Origin: UBA9926 sp913052075
Lineage (GTDB): Bacteria > Pseudomonadota > Gammaproteobacteria > Pseudomonadales > Azotimanducaceae
Direction of reading: 5' to 3'
NCBI GenBank assembly: GCA_913052075.1
Contig: CAJXDD010000067.1
Location: 1-12,111, forward strand
Length of the DNA: 12,111 nt
Made by a program: the position numbers and the translations under genes. Position 1 is the stretch's first letter. Every line of letters starts with the position of its first letter. The notes under the pieces are model-generated. The model did no database searches. It saw only the letters and a program-made list of their open reading frames with translations, and was not told where the DNA came from. This document shows, in pieces, positions 6,893-12,111 of the stretch.

Positions 6893-9436
6893 ATGGTGAT
6901 CAGGAATTTATTTCTTTTCGCGAGTGTTGGTTTGCTATCAACATCGATTGCTCAAGCCGCTCCCATCATCCTGCCCGGAGCCCCAGGACAAGGCGTGCAG
7001 GAGTTGACGCCAGAGGAGGCGATAGAAATCGCAGACACTAGCTACACACGAGATGATGCGATGTTCATGAAGGACATGATTCCCCATCATCAGCAAGCGG
7101 TCCTGATGGCAGAGCTGGTCGAAGAGAGAACCAACAATGAAGAGGTAAAAGAGATTGCTGGCCGCATCTTAACAGCGCAGGCCGATGAGATTGTGTTCAT
7201 GACGGGTTGGCTGTCAGAGCGCGGCGAGCAGGTCCCTTCACCCCATGATGCTCATCATATGCATACATCTCACGACATGGCGGGGATGGCATCGCCTGAA
7301 GACTTAGAGAGACTGCGGGCTTCTGAGGGCGTTGAATTCGATCGCCTGTTTCTCACGCTAATGATTGCCCATCACGAGGGTGCGCTGGAAATGGTCGAGG
7401 AGTTGCTGGATCAACCGGGCGCCGCCTATGACCCGGTCTTGTTTGAGTTCGTGAATGATGTGGATAAGGATCAGTCTTCTGAAATCGATCAGATGAACAA
7501 GATGTTAGTTGCCTTGTCGCCTGACCCCCGAGCGAATCTGGCCGCTGGGTTTGAGGATGCAGAGGAAGCAATACTCAACATGACCCTTATTGCAGCACTA
7601 CCAAAGCCTCCAGGGTTCTTTGACCCTAAAAATCCCGCTGGTATGCCACTTGCTAAGCCAAAAAAAGAGGATGATGAATCCCCTCCTGATACGTTGCCTG
7701 AGGTTCACGAAGACCATCATCAGACTCACGTTGAGCGCATTGGTGGGATGCCTGCCGACAGTGCAGAACCTAGCGATGACCTTGCAAGCGATGGAGAAGA
7801 GAGCAAGGCCGCTGACTCCCAAGATGAGCAAACTAATGATGACAACGAGTGGAGCGATCGCTCTCCGCTCCTCAGCTTTTCAAACACCGATATGGCGTTT
7901 AGCCGAGACGTATTGGTTGCGGGTAGCTATCACGGATTTAACGTTTATAAGCTTGCAGCAGACGGTTTGCCGGATCTTCTAAGCTCGGTGGTATGCCCGG
8001 GAGGGCAAGGGGACGTCTCCATCGTTGGGGACCTGTTGATCATGAGTGTGGAGCAAACTCGTGGCCGGGTGGATTGCGGGCTTGAGGGCGTGAGTGAGGA
8101 CGTTAGTCCAGAGCGGTTTCGCGGGATACGCATTTTCGATATCAGTAATCTCGAGCGTCCTGTTCAGGTAGGCCAGGTGCAAACGTGCCGGGGCTCGCAC
8201 ACCCACTCCGTGGTTTCTGGGCCGGATCAAGCCGGTTCGATCATCGTTTACAACTCTGGTACGTCACGTATCAGAGAGAATGAGGAGCTCGATACCTGCT
8301 TTGGCGCTGAGCCCGGTGATGATCGAACGGCTCTCTTTCGAATTGACGTGATAGAGATTCCCGTCGCAGATCCTTCAAAGGCTCGGATCATCGATAGCCC
8401 AGCGGTATTCGCAGATCCTGAGACAGGGAGGCTAGCCGGCCTATGGCAAGGCGGTGATCATGGTGATGGCACCCAGGAGACGTCAGAGACTGATCAATGT
8501 CATGACATCACCGTTTTTCCTGAGGCGAATATTGCCGCAGGGGCGTGTTCCGGAAACGGGATTATTTTTGACATCACAGACCCGAGGAAGCCGGAAAGAA
8601 TCGACGCAGTGTCTGATAAAGGGTTTGCTTACTGGCATTCTGCGACCTTCAATAATGACGGAACCAAGGTGCTCTTCACTGATGAGTGGGGTGGCGGAAG
8701 TCGACCCAGGTGCCGTAGTTACGACCCGCTAGATTGGGGTGCTGACGCTATTTACGACATTGTCGATGGCAAACTCGAGTACCGCAGCCACTTCAAAATT
8801 CCGGCTCCTCAAGTCGAAGAAGAAAACTGTGTTGCGCATAACGGCTCGGTAGTGCCGGTTCCAGGCAGGGATATCTTCGTTCAGGCTTGGTACCAGGGCG
8901 GGCTCTCGGTGATTGATTTCACCGATTCTCAAAACCCCGTCGAGATTGCCTATTTTGACCGAGGACCCATTAATGATGAGCACCTCATCCTAGGGGGCTA
9001 TTGGTCGACCTACTGGTACAACGGAAAGATTTACGGAACCGAAATTGCGCGCGGGCTCGACGTGCTCTCGCTTTTGCCGAGCGAACACTTAACTGATCAC
9101 GAGATTGCAGCCGCGTCGATGGCCAACCAGGGAGCGGTCTTTAATCCTCAGCAGCAACTGAGGATAACTTGGCCGACGCATCCTACGGTGGCCCACGCGT
9201 ATCTGGATCAGCTTGAGCGTGACAGTGCGCTGCCTGAGGATTCGGTGCTGCAGTTACGGTCAGCGCTCGACCAAAGTGTGAATCAATGGGAAACGGGTGC
9301 GCGCGATAGACGGCTCGCGGAAACACTCGCGGCCGTACAGCAGGGGTTGATCGCGATAAGCGCAGATGGCTTGGTAGCGAATCGCGTTAGTGCTCTTAGC
9401 GACCAACTGAGTGCTATTGCCGCACGCTTCCAGTAA
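6893..9436 (+). CDS. Exported DUF305 / LVIVD-propeller-like fusion protein
   Basis: 847 residues from ATG 6893, with GAGG at 6882-6885 seven bases upstream. A signal peptide (1-22, ending AQA) directs it to the periplasm or beyond. Residues 45-210 form a DUF305 domain with both hallmark motifs, MIPHH at 62-66 and MIAHH at 157-161, plus a His/Met-rich stretch 118-132. DUF305 proteins such as cyanobacterial CopM bind copper (family knowledge), so metal binding is likely. Residues 255-322 are a strongly acidic linker containing VHEDHHQTH. Residues 325-730 show repeated blocks such as GIRIFDISN, GIIFDITDP and LSVIDFTDS, as in LVIVD-repeat beta-propellers, with eight cysteines (368, 395, 432, 469, 536, 552, 607, 646) that could form disulfides. 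Residues 730-847 are predicted helical with no family recognised. The enzymatic activity, if any, is unknown. It is divergent from the porin. Confidence 0.85.
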   Translation: MVIRNLFLFASVGLLSTSIAQAAPIILPGAPGQGVQELTPEEAIEIADTSYTRDDAMFMKDMIPHHQQAVLMAELVEERTNNEEVKEIAGRILTAQADEIVFMTGWLSERGEQVPSPHDAHHMHTSHDMAGMASPEDLERLRASEGVEFDRLFLTLMIAHHEGALEMVEELLDQPGAAYDPVLFEFVNDVDKDQSSEIDQMNKMLVALSPDPRANLAAGFEDAEEAILNMTLIAALPKPPGFFDPKNPAGMPLAKPKKEDDESPPDTLPEVHEDHHQTHVERIGGMPADSAEPSDDLASDGEESKAADSQDEQTNDDNEWSDRSPLLSFSNTDMAFSRDVLVAGSYHGFNVYKLAADGLPDLLSSVVCPGGQGDVSIVGDLLIMSVEQTRGRVDCGLEGVSEDVSPERFRGIRIFDISNLERPVQVGQVQTCRGSHTHSVVSGPDQAGSIIVYNSGTSRIRENEELDTCFGAEPGDDRTALFRIDVIEIPVADPSKARIIDSPAVFADPETGRLAGLWQGGDHGDGTQETSETDQCHDITVFPEANIAAGACSGNGIIFDITDPRKPERIDAVSDKGFAYWHSATFNNDGTKVLFTDEWGGGSRPRCRSYDPLDWGADAIYDIVDGKLEYRSHFKIPAPQVEEENCVAHNGSVVPVPGRDIFVQAWYQGGLSVIDFTDSQNPVEIAYFDRGPINDEHLILGGYWSTYWYNGKIYGTEIARGLDVLSLLPSEHLTDHEIAAASMANQGAVFNPQQQLRITWPTHPTVAHAYLDQLERDSALPEDSVLQLRSALDQSVNQWETGARDRRLAETLAAVQQGLIAISADGLVANRVSALSDQLSAIAARFQ

Positions 9437-9490
9437 GGAAAGCGAGCCCTGGCTAGAATTCGACTGACACAGCCCAGAAAAATCGGAAAA

Positions 9491-10477
9491 TCAAAGGCCT
9501 TTTCGTGCTCTCCGCCGCTCAACCTTTTGAGCCATAGAGGGCGCGCGCCCGGGCGTGCTCCAAGGGCATACTGCCAAGCATAATGCGCAGCCGTGGTGCT
9601 CATTGAAAAAAGGCAGGCACTTGTCGAAATCGACATACCATTTCTCCACCCCGCGGACCAATTGCTTCTCATCGGTGATCGCTCCAGCGGGGCAGTCACG
9701 TTCGCAAATCTGGCAGTTCAGGCAAATGTCGTCGACATTCAACGTGTCTTGCTGATCCTCGATTAAGGGCATCTCCGTTAGTACCGAAGCTAGGCGAAAC
9801 GAGGCGCCATAGCGACGATTAATGATGGATCCATGCTTGCCGAGCTCACCAAAACCGCAGGCCAGCGCCGGCGGAATCAAATTGACCGGCCCCGCCATCG
9901 GGCCGCAGTGGCCTTCTGCGTCAAAGCCCTGGGCTCTTATCCAATCCGCTAAATCTCTCGCGATTCGCTCGCCGCGGGTGTATTGCCTAACGACCTCGCT
10001 TGAGGCCAGAGGCTCTGGCGCCGAACTCAATATCTCATGGTCCATAACGACCCCCAGCATAATGATCCAAGGCTTATCAGTCTTGCAGCCCTCAAAAATC
10101 CACAGAGGGTCCATGGATGCGATTCCGATAAGTTCTGCTCCTAGGGCTGCGGCTTTTTCGTGGACTTTCTTATGCCACTCAGTGGGATCGTCCTGAATGG
10201 CGGGCGCAGCAATCTCAACTGGCTCACGACTCTGGATGGCCGTGCGCTCCTCAAGCATTTGCTCGCGCCCCGGGGCTGGATTTTTTGCGCTGTGTGCCCC
10301 CATCCATTGTTGTAGATGACCATGGGGCGTTGCATCTGGTGCGTGCCAATAGATGGGGCTCGGCGGCCTGACCTCTGTTTCGCCCAAGCCATTGATGGTG
10401 TTACCTGAGATATCCGGCCAGAGTCGCATTTGATCCGGATCTGGCTGGAAATGCTGTTTTTGTACAGGACGACGCAT
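9491..10477 (-). CDS. Reductive-dehalogenase-like (RdhA/QueG superfamily) 4Fe-4S protein, soluble
   Basis: The frame is open back to a TTG at 10663, but sequence before 10477 looks non-coding; I choose ATG 10477 (328 residues). ATG 10492 and ATG 10429 are alternatives, none with a strong ribosome site. Residues 208-238 (GFGELGKHG, RRYGASFRLASVLTEMPL) match the corrinoid-binding core of RdhA-type enzymes. They are followed by two 4Fe-4S motifs: CLNCQICERDCP (Cys252, 255, 258, 262), and Cys287, then CALCLAVCPW (Cys297, 300, 304). The spaced first cysteine of the second cluster fits the RdhA pattern. No Tat signal is visible and no RdhB-like membrane anchor lies nearby, so it should act in the cytoplasm. 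There is no fused reductase domain as in NpRdhA-type enzymes, so a separate electron donor is needed. It could dehalogenate or carry out another cobamide-dependent reduction; the substrate is unknown. It is divergent from the thiolase at 10696. Confidence 0.8.
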   Translation of the reverse strand: MRRPVQKQHFQPDPDQMRLWPDISGNTINGLGETEVRPPSPIYWHAPDATPHGHLQQWMGAHSAKNPAPGREQMLEERTAIQSREPVEIAAPAIQDDPTEWHKKVHEKAAALGAELIGIASMDPLWIFEGCKTDKPWIIMLGVVMDHEILSSAPEPLASSEVVRQYTRGERIARDLADWIRAQGFDAEGHCGPMAGPVNLIPPALACGFGELGKHGSIINRRYGASFRLASVLTEMPLIEDQQDTLNVDDICLNCQICERDCPAGAITDEKQLVRGVEKWYVDFDKCLPFFNEHHGCALCLAVCPWSTPGRAPSMAQKVERRRARKGL

Positions 10478-10508
10478 TCGGCACTCTCGCATAGAACAGA
10501 GCAGAAAT

Positions 10509-10537
10509 AAGGTACGCAATAGATGAAGACTGATCAA
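10509..10537 (-). promoter_or_regulatory. Possible sigma-70 promoter for the RdhA-like gene
   Basis: On the minus strand TTGATC (10532-10537), a 17-bp spacer and TACCTT (10509-10514) make a modest promoter match. Transcription would start near 10502, just ahead of the ATG at 10477. This would exclude the longer reading frame beginning at 10663, but the -10 match is weak. Confidence 0.25.
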
Positions 10538-10695
10538 GTGTGACAGAACGGAAGGTGCCCCCAGTTGCAGCGAAGCGTCCCAGAAGTGTAGCCGCGAGCA
10601 CCGCACCAAGTTCGGTTCGATCTTTGATCTGACATATTCGACGCGTGCAGGCTTTTTCGGCAAACTGTCGGTTCGTTTTCACTTAGGTCATCGAT

Positions 10696-11880
10696 ATGGA
10701 AGATGTAGTAATTGTTGATGCCGCTCGCTCAGCGGTAGGCAGAAAAAATGGCACATTGGGGCTCGTGCACCCATCCGATACGCTCGGGCCTGTGATGATG
10801 AAGCTCCTCGAGCGCAACGGAGTCTCGCCTGACACGGTGGATCAGATCATCGGTGGCTGCATCAATAAACTCGCCGCACAAGGCATGAACATCACTCGAA
10901 CAGCCTGGCTCTCTCACGGCGGTGCAGAAGGCACGCCCTGTATCACCATTGATTCTCAGTGTGGTTCCTCTCAAGAGGCGGTTCATCTGGCGACGAGTCA
11001 ATTGCGCGCTGGTATGGCGGACGTCGTGATGGCTTGCGGCGTAGAAAACATGTCCCGTTTGCCGATTGGTTCCGACTCGGTCGGCCTTGCGCCAGAATTG
11101 GGTAAGCCCGTGTCCCGTTCCTACTTTGAACAGTACGAGTTCACCAGCCAGTTCGAAGGTGCGGAGCGAATGGCTGAAAAGTATCAGTTGACCAGAGGCG
11201 ACACGGATGCATTTGGCCTAGAGTCACAACAGCGAGCCAGACGGGCGATTGATTCGGGCCACTTTGAATCCCAAATTATTCCGTTAGAGGTGCCTGTATT
11301 TGGGCCAGACGGTAAGCGCACCGACGACAGCGTGATGTTCAAAACGGACGAGGTTCCGAGGGAGACGAGTCTTGAGGCACTTGGTGAATTGAAGCCAGTG
11401 GCTAGAAAGGATGGTGTCCATACTGCTGGAACGTCATCACAAATTGCAGATGGTGCGGCGGCGGTGTTACTTATGACTGCCTCAAAAGCTGCCGAGCTGG
11501 GTCTTAAGCCGATGGCGAGGGTGCTTGATGCGCAGCTGGTAGGGTGCGATCCGGTCCTTATGCTCGAAGGCCCAATCCCAGCGACCGAGAAAATGTTGGA
11601 TAAAACAGGACTCTCGATTTCAGATATTGACGTTTTCGAAGTCAACGAGGCATTCGCATCTGTTGTTTTGTCTTGGGCGAAAACTGTTGGTGCGGGCATG
11701 GACAAAGTGAACCCCAACGGCGGCGCGATCTCTCTCGGTCATCCATTGGGTGCGACGGGCTGTTTTCTGACCACGAAGGCGGTGCATGAACTGCAGCGGA
11801 CCGGGGAGGAATACGGCCTCATTGCGATGTGTTGCGGCGGTGGTCTTGGCACTGGAACGATCATTCAGCGAATCGACTAG
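10696..11880 (+). CDS. Thiolase, acetyl-CoA acetyltransferase / FadA5-like 3-ketoacyl-CoA thiolase
   Basis: 394 residues, normal thiolase length. The nucleophilic Cys89 is in SQCGSS, NEAF is at 317-320, His349 in GHPLGATG (348-355), and the second catalytic Cys379 in MCCGGGLGTGT. The enzyme cleaves 3-ketoacyl-CoA with CoA to acetyl-CoA and a shortened acyl-CoA, or runs in reverse. Blocks such as VIVDAARSAVGRKNG, IGGCINKLAAQGMNITR, FGLESQQRA, LGELKPV and HTAGTSSQI resemble, from memory, the FadA5 subgroup that removes the cholesterol side chain in mycobacteria, more than FadA or PhaA. Whether steroids are the substrate is inference. Start ATG 10696 has only a weak AGGT upstream. The gene is divergent from the RdhA-like gene and convergent with the partial gene at the right edge. 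Confidence 0.9.
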   Translation: MEDVVIVDAARSAVGRKNGTLGLVHPSDTLGPVMMKLLERNGVSPDTVDQIIGGCINKLAAQGMNITRTAWLSHGGAEGTPCITIDSQCGSSQEAVHLATSQLRAGMADVVMACGVENMSRLPIGSDSVGLAPELGKPVSRSYFEQYEFTSQFEGAERMAEKYQLTRGDTDAFGLESQQRARRAIDSGHFESQIIPLEVPVFGPDGKRTDDSVMFKTDEVPRETSLEALGELKPVARKDGVHTAGTSSQIADGAAAVLLMTASKAAELGLKPMARVLDAQLVGCDPVLMLEGPIPATEKMLDKTGLSISDIDVFEVNEAFASVVLSWAKTVGAGMDKVNPNGGAISLGHPLGATGCFLTTKAVHELQRTGEEYGLIAMCCGGGLGTGTIIQRID

Positions 11881-11965
11881 CTCGAACAATCCTCTGAAAA
11901 GGGTTGGCGAGGCTAACGACTGAGCGTCTGCGGCCTGTTAATCCTTTTTTATCCTGCCTCAACGT

Positions 11966-12111
11966 CTAAAGCGGTACCGGGTCCACAACGAAGCTGGGGC
12001 GATCGGCTGCGATCTTCACCCGAACCTCTCCGTTCTGTCCATTCTCGCACAGATCAAAGACCTCTTCTGCCAGCATACGCGCCGGCATCATCGGTCTAGA
12101 TTTGAAGTCAG
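11966..12111 (-). CDS. C-terminal end of an unidentified protein (possibly SDR-type oxidoreductase), cut by right edge
   Basis: On the minus strand a frame open to the window edge ends at a TAG (11966-11968). The visible 48 codons read like a real protein tail: PARMLAEEVFDLCENGQNG, then EVRVKIAADRPSFVVDPVPL. Amphipathic helix followed by a beta strand and a short hydrophobic tail would suit the end of a short-chain dehydrogenase/reductase, and the thiolase neighbour would fit, but no diagnostic motif lies in this fragment. It ends 85 bp from the convergent thiolase stop. Confidence 0.45.
   Translation of the reverse strand, partial: DFKSRPMMPARMLAEEVFDLCENGQNGEVRVKIAADRPSFVVDPVPL

Noticed and set aside
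7590..7982. Plus-strand open frame of 130 codons in another frame
   Set aside because: Contained in the DUF305 fusion gene, whose frame is continuous and has recognisable domains.
9437..9490. Terminator between the convergent DUF305 fusion and RdhA-like genes
   Set aside because: Only a 4-bp GGCT/AGCC pairing with a long loop is visible, and no T run follows it.
10478..10663. N-terminal extension of the RdhA-like protein to a TTG start
   Set aside because: The 62 added residues look like translated promoter DNA, have no ribosome site, and a possible promoter lies inside this segment.
11184..11717. Minus-strand open frame of 177 codons
   Set aside because: Antisense to the thiolase, which has all catalytic residues in its own frame.
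11881..11965. Possible bidirectional terminator between thiolase and the right-edge gene
   Set aside because: A T6 tract is present near 11945, but no stable stem precedes it; the CAATCC/GGGTTG pairing near 11886 has a G-U pair, a large loop and no T tract.
1..12111. CRISPR array, insertion sequence, tRNA or prophage signs
   Set aside because: No repeated spacer structure, transposase, cloverleaf-like sequence or phage gene was found on either strand.

Overview
The window looks like a piece of a marine-type gammaproteobacterial chromosome. The evidence is an outer-membrane porin ending in phenylalanine, Sec and lipoprotein signals of Gram-negative type, moderate GC, and a mix of Pst phosphate uptake, a reductive-dehalogenase-like Fe-S protein and a FadA5-like thiolase. 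The lineage (for example Halieaceae/OM60-like) is inference, as no rRNA or marker gene is present. I see no tRNA, rRNA, CRISPR, insertion sequence or phage gene.

Left edge (1-1285, minus strand): the N-terminal 358 codons of an exported YtcJ-type amidohydrolase cut by the window edge, then a 210-bp gap with a weak hairpin that may end the pst operon.

Phosphate block (1286-6611, all minus strand): porin, then pstS-pstC-pstA-pstB-phoU. The porin should pass solutes across the outer membrane, PstS binds phosphate in the periplasm, PstC and PstA form the inner-membrane channel, PstB supplies ATP hydrolysis, and PhoU links transport to Pho signalling. Genes overlap or nearly touch (GTGA between pstC and pstA, ATGA between pstA and pstB, 8 bp between pstB and phoU). 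phoB and phoR are not in the window. Upstream of both pstS and the porin I find four half-sites spaced exactly 11 bp apart, with a C/A-TTAA-C/T core. Each array has a -10-like hexamer 9 to 10 bp downstream, which is the layout of PhoB-activated promoters. The half-site sequence differs from the E. coli Pho box.

Middle (6893-9436, plus strand): a large exported protein that joins an N-terminal DUF305 metal-binding-type domain, an acidic His-containing linker, an LVIVD/beta-propeller-like region and a helical tail. It is divergent from the Pho-linked porin.

Right part (9491-12111): a cytoplasmic protein of the reductive dehalogenase/QueG-like corrinoid Fe-S superfamily (minus), divergent from a FadA5-like thiolase (plus), followed by the C-terminal end of an unidentified protein (minus, cut by the edge). 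The gene pair suggests a catabolic locus for a CoA-linked, perhaps steroid-like or halogenated, substrate, but this is inference.

No complete new system is evident. The best leads are the variant Pho-box arrays, the DUF305-propeller fusion, and the small soluble RdhA-like protein paired with a thiolase.
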